Shown: positions 55,735 to 63,483 of the stretch, one piece after another
Layout of the letters: each line of letters opens with the position of its first letter
How positions within the stretch are numbered: position 1 is the first letter of the stretch
Source of the DNA: an uncultured Aquimarina sp.
GTDB taxonomy: Bacteria > Bacteroidota > Bacteroidia > Flavobacteriales > Flavobacteriaceae
DNA length: 64,000 nucleotides
Assembly (NCBI GenBank): GCA_947498705.1
Contig: CANMLW010000002.1
Location: 62,001 to 126,000, forward strand
Reading direction: 5' to 3'
Position numbers and translations under genes: made by a program
The notes under the pieces: model-generated
What the model saw: only the letters and a program-made list of their open reading frames with translations
Told to the model about the DNA's origin: nothing
Database searches by the model: none

Positions 55735-55830
55735 TTTTAATCCACATTGTGGAATTTAATTCTCCTAGGCTTGCCTCGAAATGTAAAACTGTTTTTCTGC
55801 TGGACGCCTCGAGCTTGCTCCGACGTAGTT
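55735..55830 (-). repeat. 97-base upstream repeat, copy 2
   Basis: TTTTAATCCACATT starts this block 20 bases upstream of precursor 2. CCTCGAAAT and AAAACTGTTTTTCTGCTG recur as in copy 1 at 52947-53044, and both end near GTAGTT. The paired placement upstream of a modification gene and a precursor hints at shared control. Confidence 0.55.
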
Positions 55831-55838
55831 GACTTTAA

Positions 55839-55866
55839 AAAAAAGCTCTTAGCTAAGAGCTTTTTT
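55839..55866. terminator. palindromic terminator overlapping the end of precursor 3
   Basis: A 28-bp perfect palindrome, AAAAAAGCTCTTAG and its complement, covers the last codons (Lys-Lys-Ala-Leu-Ser) and stop of precursor 3. On the minus strand it ends in T6, so it should work as an intrinsic terminator and reverse-symmetric for the plus strand. Confidence 0.75.
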
Positions 55867-56202
55867 GATTCCTGCAACTGCTACTCCTCCTAAGAACCAT
55901 AAACCATATACTACAATTGGTGCTAATCCTCCTGCAACTAATTCTAGTTGTTCTTCTGTTAATTCTAATTCATCTATCTCAACTTTTCGAGGAATATTTA
56001 AATAAATTATGTCAGGATTAGTTTGATCCTCTACTACAATAGAATCATTGTCTTTTAGGTTTATATTTTTACCAGTAGCCTTTTCGATAGCTGATTCTGG
56101 TGATGAAATAAGATCTTGTTTAAAAGCTTCATCTTCCCAAGCTTTAGTGATGATTTGTTGTAAAAGTTCGTTTGCTTCTTTTTGCTTTTCTGAAAAATTC
56201 AT
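55849..56202 (-). CDS. NHLP-leader RiPP precursor 3
   Basis: This 117-residue precursor starts FSEKQKEANELLQQIITKAWED, has PESAIEKATGKNINL, and the leader end ELTEEQLELVAGG (Gly91-Gly92). The core of about 25 residues (starting LAPIVVYGLWF) is hydrophobic, glycine-rich and ends GIKKALS, with one Ser and no Thr or Cys. It is more divergent from the others in the leader than precursors 4-6 are from each other. Its stop codon lies inside a terminator palindrome. Confidence 0.85.
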   Translation of the reverse strand: MNFSEKQKEANELLQQIITKAWEDEAFKQDLISSPESAIEKATGKNINLKDNDSIVVEDQTNPDIIYLNIPRKVEIDELELTEEQLELVAGGLAPIVVYGLWFLGGVAVAGIKKALS

Positions 56203-56249
56203 TTTGTTTCTATTTTAATAGTTGATAAAAGTTGTTTTTGTATATGTTA

Positions 56250-56585
56250 TTAGTTAGTTCCGCGATCTCCGCCTCCTAACAAGATTGGAATAATTGGCCA
56301 CCAAGGGAATGGAAAAATGGTTCCACCCGAAACGGCTTCCAACTGCTCTTCATTAAGTTCTATATCATCCAAGTTTGGTTCTGCAGGAATATTTATATAC
56401 ACGGTAGAGTTATCGGTTTGATCCTTCACAACCAGAGTTTTTCCTTCTGGCAACTGTATTTTTTCACCGGTTATTTTTTCGATTGCTGCTATCGGAGAAT
56501 CGATTAATTCTTGTTTAAAAGAAGTGTCTTCCCACGCTTTTTGAATAACTGTTTGAAACAGTTTTTGTTCATTTGTTAATTCCAT
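56250..56585 (-). CDS. NHLP-leader RiPP precursor 4, proline/aromatic core
   Basis: This 111-residue precursor has a leader ending LNEEQLEAVSGG (Gly87-Gly88) and a core of 23 residues beginning TIFPFPWWPIIPILL and ending in a glycine/asparagine tail. The core is Pro/Trp-rich. Two Thr are present, no Ser or Cys. The IFPFP element recurs in precursor 6. Confidence 0.87.
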   Translation of the reverse strand: MELTNEQKLFQTVIQKAWEDTSFKQELIDSPIAAIEKITGEKIQLPEGKTLVVKDQTDNSTVYINIPAEPNLDDIELNEEQLEAVSGGTIFPFPWWPIIPILLGGGDRGTN

Positions 56586-56606
56586 GTTTTAAAATTTAAA
56601 TGGTTA

Positions 56607-56975
56607 CTATAAAGGTTGATCAGGAGCTTTAACATCTACTATTGGATATGGCAATGGTATTGGATCAATAAAGATTGGTGGTCCAGGAAAGATAATAGGC
56701 GGAAACCCTAATCCTCCAGCAACTGCTTCTAACTGTTCTTCGTTTAACTCTACATCATCTAGATTTTGTTTTTCTGGGATATTGATATAGATTGTAGATG
56801 CATCCGTTTGATCTTTTACAACCAATGTTTTTCCTTCAGGGATCCTTACTTTACTACCTGTTAATTTTTCAATCGCTTCTATAGGTGATTCGATCAATTC
56901 TTGTTTAAAAGAATTGTCTTCCCAGGCTTTAGTTACTATTTGATGTAGTAATTTTTCTTGATCTGTTAATTCCAT
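56607..56975 (-). CDS. NHLP-leader RiPP precursor 5, proline-rich core without Ser/Thr/Cys
   Basis: The open frame starts at a TTG at 56999, but ATG 56975 gives the conserved MELTDQEKLLHQIV start, so 122 residues are taken. The leader ends LNEEQLEAVAGG. The core (34 residues) begins LGFPPIIFPGPPIF and ends KAPDQPL, with about eleven Pro and no Ser, Thr or Cys. Lanthionine chemistry on this core is therefore impossible, and another fate such as unmodified export or other modification is required. Confidence 0.87.
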   Translation of the reverse strand: MELTDQEKLLHQIVTKAWEDNSFKQELIESPIEAIEKLTGSKVRIPEGKTLVVKDQTDASTIYINIPEKQNLDDVELNEEQLEAVAGGLGFPPIIFPGPPIFIDPIPLPYPIVDVKAPDQPL

Positions 56976-57024
56976 GATACGAGTTTTATAGTTAAACAAT
57001 ATTATTATCTGATTGTGGTATTAT

Positions 57025-57363
57025 TTATTCGTGTGGAAAGGTTGGGAAACAACCTTTAGGAGGAAAAGGAAATATAATATAAGGATCGATGATGGACTTT
57101 CCTCCAGCTACTGCTTCTAATTGTTCTTCATTTAATTCTACGTCATCTATGTCTTGCTTAGCAGGAATATTAATATAAACTTTAGACTCATTTGTCTGAT
57201 CTCTAACCACCAACGTTTTTCCTTCTTCTATGTTTAATTTTACACCTGTTAAGTTTTCAATTGCTGCAACAGGGTTTGCTACTAATTCTTGTTTAAAAGA
57301 AGCATCTTCCCACGCTTTTTGAATTACCGTCTGAAATACTTCTTGCTCTTTTGTTAGTTCCAT
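57025..57363 (-). CDS. NHLP-leader RiPP precursor 6, proline-rich core
   Basis: This 112-residue precursor has the leader ending LNEEQLEAVAGG (Gly87-Gly88) and a 24-residue core starting KSIIDPYIIFPFPPKG. It contains one Cys, one Ser and one Thr. It is the first gene of the run 57363-55849, and the bipartite promoter at 57392-57441 lies directly upstream. Confidence 0.87.
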   Translation of the reverse strand: MELTKEQEVFQTVIQKAWEDASFKQELVANPVAAIENLTGVKLNIEEGKTLVVRDQTNESKVYINIPAKQDIDDVELNEEQLEAVAGGKSIIDPYIIFPFPPKGCFPTFPHE

Positions 57364-57391
57364 TATTTTCTTGTTTTTTAATTTCTTGATG

Positions 57392-57441
57392 TAAAATTAT
57401 AAGTATGTTTACTGATAGAAATGACAAAAAATCTGACAAAA
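57392..57441 (-). promoter_or_regulatory. shared RiPP promoter, copy 1
   Basis: On the minus strand TTTTGTCA occurs twice with 12-bp period (57434-57441 and 57422-57429). TAATTTTA, a TAnnTTTG-like box with G replaced by A, follows at 57392-57399. It is 29 bases before the precursor 6 start. The same arrangement occurs at 60042-60091. Confidence 0.6.
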
Positions 57442-57486
57442 GAGGTTTTTTACAAAAGAATCGGTATTGTTTAATGAGTTAATGAA

Positions 57487-59538
57487 TTAGGCCGTTTTTT
57501 TTACGAAGTACATTTCCATTTCTCCTTTACCTTTGGCGTTGATTTTTCCTCGGTATTCAAAAGAAAAATCTTCTTCGTTTTTAACAATATCATATACATT
57601 TTGACTAATATTTACTTTGCCAACCGCTCCATTGCTTTCCATTCTACTAGCTGTATTTACTGTATCTCCCCAAATGTCGTATTGAAATTTTTTGACACCG
57701 ACTATTCCTGCAACTATAGGCCCTACGTGAATTCCTACCCGCATTTCGAATGCAGGGATGTTTTGTTGCTCATTTTCCAGTTTTCTTTTAGAAATAAAAG
57801 TTTGCATTTCTAACCCTGCCAAAATTGTTTTCTTAACAGAGTCTACTGTGGGTTTGGGTAAACCACCTGCAGCCATATATGCATCTCCTATCGTTTTTAT
57901 TTTTTCGATATCATAGCGCTCCATTATAGCGTCAAATGCTTTGAAACAGGTATTGATTTCTGCGACTAATTCTTTGGGACTTAATTTGGCAGCCGTTTCG
58001 GTAAAAGATTTAAAATCTGTAAAAAGGATAGAAGCAGTATCAATATCCTGAGCATCTACATATCCTTTTTGTTTAAGCTCTTGTGCAATTTCTTCTGGGA
58101 GAATGTTTAATAAAAGATGCTCAGAGCGGTCTTTCTCGATTTGTAATATGGCTTTTGATTTTCTTACGTATCGCAACCTACTCCAAATGGTTACTGCGAG
58201 TATTAGTATAATGGCACTAATGCCTAAAATGATGTTTCGCTGGTTTTCTTTTTTCTGAACAATCTGCCGGTGTTCGGTTTGTAGTTTACGTCTTTTTTCT
58301 ACATGAGAAATACTATCAATTAGCATCTGCTTTTCAAACTCCATGTTTAGGATTTTATCAGTAGTTTGTTTGGCTTGTAGGCTATCCCTAAGCCTTACGG
58401 ATTGTTCATAATATGCTAATGCAACTCCTTTTCGACCCAAGGATTTATAAACCTCATATAAACATTTACAAGCATTTTTCTGTACAGAAATAGTTTTTAA
58501 TTCATTAGCAATCTCAAGCCCTTCTTTACAATCTTTGATGGCAGATTGATTTTTACCCAGTTTAAAATTAGTTGCTCCTATACCAATTAATGAGAGGCCA
58601 TGATATAGCACGTTATTTAATTCTTTAGCAAGTGTTAAAGAGTTATGATAATAGTCTAGTGCTGTTTGATATTTTTTCTGGATGTTATAAATTTCTCCTA
58701 GATTGTATAAGGATTCGAGTATCCTTTGTTGATCATTAATGTCTTCTGCCAGTTGTAAACCTTGTTCAAAATTTGACAGTGCCTGATGAAATTTTTCTTG
58801 TTTTAAGTATACTTCTCCTATGCCGTTTAAAACCTGAGATAATGTCTTTTTATCATTAATACTTTCATAGGTTTTTTTTGCCATCTGAAAATGCACCATA
58901 GCATTCGCATAATCATTTAATTCGAGATAGATTCCCCCGATATTTTGAATAGTAGCGGCAGTCTGTTTTTTGTTATTTAATGCTTCATTTAATTTAACAG
59001 CTTGCTTATAATGATCTAATGCTTTTGGGTAGTTACCTAAAAAGTAATAAATAGCACCTTTATTATTAATAGAAGATACAATACCTTTTTTAAAACCCGA
59101 TTTTTTATAAAATGGAATACTTTGCGAATAGTAAGAAAGTGCTTCGGGGTAATTGGCTTGATAGTAATATATAGAAGCAATTTTATTGAAACAGTTACCT
59201 ATGGATTTGTTGTCATTAACGGTTTTATACAATGTTAATGCTTGCTGTACGGTAGTGAGTGCTAAAGAAAAATCTCCTTTTTTAATATGTTGATTACTAG
59301 TAGTAATAAGGCTGTCTGCTGTTTTTTTTGAGTTAGAGGTTTCATACTCTGTAGCTAACGACAGTTTTTGTTTTTTTTGAGTTGAATCGGTGGTATTTTT
59401 ATTTTTTTCGTTATCTGTGGTGTTTTGACCCAAAGCAATAATGAATGGTAAAATGAAAAAGAGAAGTATCCATTTTTTTGGATACTTCCCTATACCGATG
59501 TTATTCCGTCTATGGTTATGGATTAACATTTTTTTCAT
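57487..59538 (-). CDS. TPR-class III adenylate cyclase, membrane-anchored
   Basis: This 683-residue protein starts with a charged stretch and a signal-anchor-like helix (ILLFFILPFIIALGQ), followed by about nine TPR-like helix pairs (about 75-390). A transmembrane helix (GISAIILILAVTIW, about 438-451) precedes a C-terminal class III cyclase domain (about 490-675) with ILFTDFKSFTE (metal Asp), KTIGDAYMAAGG (Lys and Asp), and YDIWGDTVNTASRMES (Asp, Asn, Arg). The Lys/Asp pair suggests ATP as substrate, producing cAMP. It lies between precursors 6 and 7. A role in regulation of the locus is inference. Confidence 0.85.
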   Translation of the reverse strand: MKKMLIHNHRRNNIGIGKYPKKWILLFFILPFIIALGQNTTDNEKNKNTTDSTQKKQKLSLATEYETSNSKKTADSLITTSNQHIKKGDFSLALTTVQQALTLYKTVNDNKSIGNCFNKIASIYYYQANYPEALSYYSQSIPFYKKSGFKKGIVSSINNKGAIYYFLGNYPKALDHYKQAVKLNEALNNKKQTAATIQNIGGIYLELNDYANAMVHFQMAKKTYESINDKKTLSQVLNGIGEVYLKQEKFHQALSNFEQGLQLAEDINDQQRILESLYNLGEIYNIQKKYQTALDYYHNSLTLAKELNNVLYHGLSLIGIGATNFKLGKNQSAIKDCKEGLEIANELKTISVQKNACKCLYEVYKSLGRKGVALAYYEQSVRLRDSLQAKQTTDKILNMEFEKQMLIDSISHVEKRRKLQTEHRQIVQKKENQRNIILGISAIILILAVTIWSRLRYVRKSKAILQIEKDRSEHLLLNILPEEIAQELKQKGYVDAQDIDTASILFTDFKSFTETAAKLSPKELVAEINTCFKAFDAIMERYDIEKIKTIGDAYMAAGGLPKPTVDSVKKTILAGLEMQTFISKRKLENEQQNIPAFEMRVGIHVGPIVAGIVGVKKFQYDIWGDTVNTASRMESNGAVGKVNISQNVYDIVKNEEDFSFEYRGKINAKGKGEMEMYFVKKTA

Positions 59539-59684
59539 CTGCTTATAATATTGTTTTAGATGTCAGACCAAACTCGCCAATTCATCATTTTTTGTGTGTA
59601 TCAAAAACTATGTTATGACTTGTTTCATGTAGTTAGCAAAGGTGTTGATTAATTAGGCATACTACGTTATTACTAGTCTCCTAA

Positions 59685-60005
59685 TTACAGACCAGTTAGA
59701 TTGGCAGCAGGGTCGGTAATAACGGGATCAGAATCCCGACCTCCTCCGGCTATAATATCTAGTTGTTGTTCGTTTAATTCCATATCATCCATATTAAGTT
59801 TACTAGGAATGTTGATATAGACAATAGCGTCATTTGTTTGATCCTGTACCACAATTGTTTTCTCTTTTGGAAGGTTTATAGGCCTTCCTATTAAAGTTTC
59901 AATTGCTTTTACCGGGTTTGCAACTAATTCTTGTTTAAAAGCTTTGTCATCCCAAGCTTTATAAACAATATCCTGTAGTAGTTTTTGTTCTTTGGTAAGT
60001 TCCAT
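59685..60005 (-). CDS. NHLP-leader RiPP precursor 7
   Basis: This 106-residue precursor has the leader ELTKEQKLLQDIVYKAWDDKAFKQ-type start and ends LNEQQLDIIAGG (Gly87-Gly88). The core, GRDSDPVITDPAANLTGL (18 residues), is acidic and unlike the others, with one Ser and two Thr. It is separated from the other precursors by the TPR cyclase gene and has its own copy of the bipartite promoter. Confidence 0.87.
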   Translation of the reverse strand: MELTKEQKLLQDIVYKAWDDKAFKQELVANPVKAIETLIGRPINLPKEKTIVVQDQTNDAIVYINIPSKLNMDDMELNEQQLDIIAGGGRDSDPVITDPAANLTGL

Positions 60006-60041
60006 AATAAAAAAATTAAGTATTCTGTTTTTTGTCCTATG

Positions 60042-60091
60042 TAAAGGTATTTTTTAGCACTTGTATAAAAATGCCAAAAGAACTGACAAAA
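60042..60091 (-). promoter_or_regulatory. shared RiPP promoter, copy 2
   Basis: On the minus strand TTTTGTCA (60084-60091) and TTTTGGCA (60072-60079) are 12 bases apart, followed by TACCTTTA at 60042-60049. The distance from second repeat to box, 30 bases, is identical to copy 1 at 57392-57441. The box lies 37 bases before the precursor 7 start. Confidence 0.6.
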
Positions 60092-60176
60092 CCACATGAT
60101 GGCAATTAATAATGAGAATGTTTGTAACTAAAAAAATGAATTAATTTTTTTAGCATGAGAAGAAAAACACTCTATT

Positions 60177-62327
60177 TTAAACGAACTTTTTTTGTGAAAT
60201 ATAACTAGTACATCTATCAATAAATACCTTTGTAGGACCATCATTTGCGATTAAAGTATTCGCTTCATTAAAAGAGTGTAGTGCTTTTGGATATTGCTTA
60301 TTTCTGAAATAAAATAAGCCTAAAGAAAAAGCATTGTTAAAATGAAGTTGTATTTTAGAAAGAGGAGTTGTTTTATGTCCTGATACGGTATAAATTTTTA
60401 CAGCAGCTTGTTTTCCTTTTACCTGCAAAGTATCAATTTCTCTACAATGAAAATCCTCTTTAATTTCTTTATAAGTCTCTTCACATATTAGTAAATCAAC
60501 ATTATATATTTTTGTTGCACTTTCTAATCGGGCAGCAAGATTAACAGAGTCTCCTATAACGGTGTATTCAAAGCGTTTTTCTGACCCAATATTACCAGAA
60601 ACCACATTTCCGGTACTTATACCTATACCAATATTTAGCAAGGGTAATTTTATGTTTTGTTGGTTTAAATCTGCCAGAATATCAAACATATCTAATGCAC
60701 AACCTACCGCATTTTTTGTATCAGATATATTTGCATAAGGAACTCCAAAAACAGACATGATGGCATCTCCTATATATTTGTCTAAAATCCCGTTATATTT
60801 ATATACTGCCCCAATCATGGCTTCAAAATATTTGTTTAGAAGCTCTACAATTTGAATGGCCCCAAACTCTTCTGTTAACGAAGTGAAATTTCGAATATCA
60901 GAGAATAAAACACTACATTTCGAATACTTCCCTTTTAGTAATGATAGATTGTCTTTACTCATTACTTCTTTAACGAGATGTTGGGGGATGTATCTGCTTA
61001 GATTAGATTGTATTCGTTTTTCTTTAGAAATATCATTAAAAACGCAGATGACTCCTATGATGTTTCCATTAGCATCTAGCATGGGTAATACACTTAAATT
61101 AATTGTAATAGATTTTTGTGTATTTATAAGTACTTTCAGATCATCTCTGTATACTTTTTTACCTGTATTTAGGGTTTCTTTGCAATAAGCGAATTGTGAT
61201 TTAAGAGCGTTGTTTAGATCATCGATATGAGTGTTGGTTAAATCATTTTTACGATCCAAACCAAACATAGTATAAAAGGTATCGTTAATTGTTTTAATTC
61301 TATAAGAAGTATCAATGCTCACAATGGCATTATCCAGATTTTGAACCAAAACATTAAGATAGTTTTTCATATTTTGAATTTGATCAAATAGCTTGGCATT
61401 TTCGATAGTAATGCGTATTTGACTGGCAAACCCTATCAGAATATCAAGATCATCAGTGTCAAAACCGTCTTCATATTTGTTAATAGCTTGTACAACGCCC
61501 AAAACTTTGTTCTCTGCATTAAAGACAGGGACACTTAGTATTGATTTTGTTCTATATTTTGTTTTTTTGTCAATAGAAGGATCAAAATAAGGATGATTAT
61601 AAGGATCGTTTACGATGCTGGCCTTCTTGCTTTTTGCTACTTGAGCGACAATTCCCTTTTTGGTTCTAACAATCTTGTTTTCGAGGCCTTTGGCAAATAC
61701 AGTCCATAATTCTCCGGTCTCTTCATCCATCAAAAACAAAGAACTGCGGTCTGCTTTGGTAATTTCTGCAGCTTTATTCATAATTAATTGAATAAGTGCA
61801 TTCAATTCTAATTCTGATGATATTGCCGTAAAAACTTCTAATAAGGTCGAAAAGTTGTTTTTGATATGCTCACTGGCAAAATGCAGTTCACTATTCTTTA
61901 CAATAAGAGCTGTTGCAGAAGCAAAACTGCTTAAAATAGTAATATCCTTTTGTGTAAAAATACTGGTCTTTTTATTGAGGCATTGCAGGGCACCAATAGG
62001 AATGCCAGCTTCATTAAAAACAGGAACACATAAGGTGGATTTTGTTATAAACCTTAGTTGTTCATCATAGGATTTTTCAAACAGAATATTTTCTCGAACA
62101 TTGTTTTCGATAATAGCACTTTCCTGCTCAAACATAGTCCCTACAATTCCTTTACCAACAGGTACAGAAATTATAATATTGTCAATACCCTGAGCAACCA
62201 GGCTTTCTAGAGTCGATTTTTCTTTATTTAATAAAAAAAAGGTACTGCGCTCTACTTGTAAAATAGTAGAGATCTGCTCCAAAAGAGTATTAACTTCTTG
62301 TAGTATTTTCTTGTTGACAGTGATCAT
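60177..62327 (-). CDS. GAF-GAF-PAS-class III nucleotide cyclase
   Basis: This 716-residue soluble protein has two GAF domains (about 10-160 and 170-315, both with the SLVAxG/PVFNxxxxxIG patterns), a PAS domain (about 325-440, with LDxxGNIIGVICVFNDIS) and a class III cyclase domain (about 455-640) with VLFSDIRNFTSL, DKYIGDAIMSVFG, STGNVVSGNIG and YTVIGDSVNLAARLES. The Lys and the Thr at substrate positions fit ATP. A short TPR-like tail ends the protein. The start overlaps the stop of the metalloprotease-like gene by four bases, so they are co-expressed. Confidence 0.87.
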   Translation of the reverse strand: MITVNKKILQEVNTLLEQISTILQVERSTFFLLNKEKSTLESLVAQGIDNIIISVPVGKGIVGTMFEQESAIIENNVRENILFEKSYDEQLRFITKSTLCVPVFNEAGIPIGALQCLNKKTSIFTQKDITILSSFASATALIVKNSELHFASEHIKNNFSTLLEVFTAISSELELNALIQLIMNKAAEITKADRSSLFLMDEETGELWTVFAKGLENKIVRTKKGIVAQVAKSKKASIVNDPYNHPYFDPSIDKKTKYRTKSILSVPVFNAENKVLGVVQAINKYEDGFDTDDLDILIGFASQIRITIENAKLFDQIQNMKNYLNVLVQNLDNAIVSIDTSYRIKTINDTFYTMFGLDRKNDLTNTHIDDLNNALKSQFAYCKETLNTGKKVYRDDLKVLINTQKSITINLSVLPMLDANGNIIGVICVFNDISKEKRIQSNLSRYIPQHLVKEVMSKDNLSLLKGKYSKCSVLFSDIRNFTSLTEEFGAIQIVELLNKYFEAMIGAVYKYNGILDKYIGDAIMSVFGVPYANISDTKNAVGCALDMFDILADLNQQNIKLPLLNIGIGISTGNVVSGNIGSEKRFEYTVIGDSVNLAARLESATKIYNVDLLICEETYKEIKEDFHCREIDTLQVKGKQAAVKIYTVSGHKTTPLSKIQLHFNNAFSLGLFYFRNKQYPKALHSFNEANTLIANDGPTKVFIDRCTSYISQKKFV

Positions 62328-63478
62328 AGAGCAAGTTCATTTTCCTTACTTTTATAGTGTGCTATCAAGTTTTGAAAACCTTTGGGAGATGCCATAGTAA
62401 TTAGATCCAATTCACAAATACAAATGATTCGTTTTAATTGATCTTTTGATGTTGTTATAGGACCAAGTGACTTATCAAATTCTGAGATATTATCTGCAAT
62501 TTTTTTAACCAATTTGAGTAATACCTCGAAGGCTTCTGTTGATAAGCCTTTATCGCTGAGATAATTTTCTAAACGCCCTCCTTTTCTGTATTGTGGATAG
62601 TTTTCTAACCCAAGAAAATACAAGAACCATTCTTTATTAAATTGCCCTAATACTTTTGTAATACCTGCATAATCGGCAATTATTTCATCATGTATATTAT
62701 TGGCCATTTGACCAAAATACTTTAGGGTAAAAAGATGAGCACATTCATGTTCTAATCGTATTTGCAAAGAATAATCTATCCATTGTGTTAAGGGAAGGTT
62801 CATATTTTTTGCAGTAGTATTACTATAAGGTTTTGTACTTAAAACAATGATCTTATCCTTATATAGTTTTGGGTGTGGCAGGATATATTCTTTGAAATAA
62901 GATCCCCAACTTTCAAAAGGATTTGATTGTTGCCATTCTTTTTTTAATCGATGAATTCGATCCCAGTTGTTAATACCATTGATAATAGCAGCCCCCATCG
63001 ATTTTGGAAGATGTTCCGGTTCGTTTTTGCATGAAAGCGCTTGTATGACTGCACAAAAATCTTGTTCATCAGGAATAATTAAGACGGGTATTTTACCTAC
63101 CAGGCTTTGATGAATCCACAAGCGAATAGCTTTTGGGTTATTTAACACCAATCCACTTGCCGCTTTCATGGTTTCTGTAGACACACCTTTTAGTGTTGCA
63201 TTTCTATAGGCCTCTGTAACACTTATATTTTTTTCTATCGGAAACTGTAACTGTACCAAATATTTTTTTAGTGTTTCAAAAACCCCTATAGTATCAGACT
63301 CTTTATGATAAGCCTCCCATGTGATACTATAGGGTTCTTCATCGCAACAATCGTAATTGGATGAATTGATATTTTTTGTAGAAAACTTGTTCTTTGAATA
63401 GGCAAGTAGTTCTGAAATTATATTTTCATTGCTGGTATATGCTTTAAGCAGTGAATATCTGATGTTGTCATCTGTCAT
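62324..63478 (-). CDS. HExxH protein, possible peptidase of the RiPP exporter
   Basis: This 384-residue protein lacks a signal peptide or recognised family. It holds RLEHECAHLF (His244, Glu245, His248), an HExxH zinc motif, and 17 residues later DEIIADYAG with Glu265 and the A-D pair. This is the HExxH-x(n)-ExxAD pattern of gluzincin-type peptidases. It lies five bases downstream of the exporter gene and overlaps the GAF cyclase gene by four bases. Leader processing is possible but untested. Lack of a signal fits a cytosolic or membrane-associated role. Confidence 0.65.
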   Translation of the reverse strand: MTDDNIRYSLLKAYTSNENIISELLAYSKNKFSTKNINSSNYDCCDEEPYSITWEAYHKESDTIGVFETLKKYLVQLQFPIEKNISVTEAYRNATLKGVSTETMKAASGLVLNNPKAIRLWIHQSLVGKIPVLIIPDEQDFCAVIQALSCKNEPEHLPKSMGAAIINGINNWDRIHRLKKEWQQSNPFESWGSYFKEYILPHPKLYKDKIIVLSTKPYSNTTAKNMNLPLTQWIDYSLQIRLEHECAHLFTLKYFGQMANNIHDEIIADYAGITKVLGQFNKEWFLYFLGLENYPQYRKGGRLENYLSDKGLSTEAFEVLLKLVKKIADNISEFDKSLGPITTSKDQLKRIICICELDLITMASPKGFQNLIAHYKSKENELAL

Positions 63479-63483
63479 GTTAT

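Noticed and set aside
57025-57363. Reading the NHLP leaders as true nitrile hydratase subunits
   Set aside because: Length near 110 residues, GG cleavage site and variable C-termini fit precursors; metal-binding nitrile hydratase motifs are absent.
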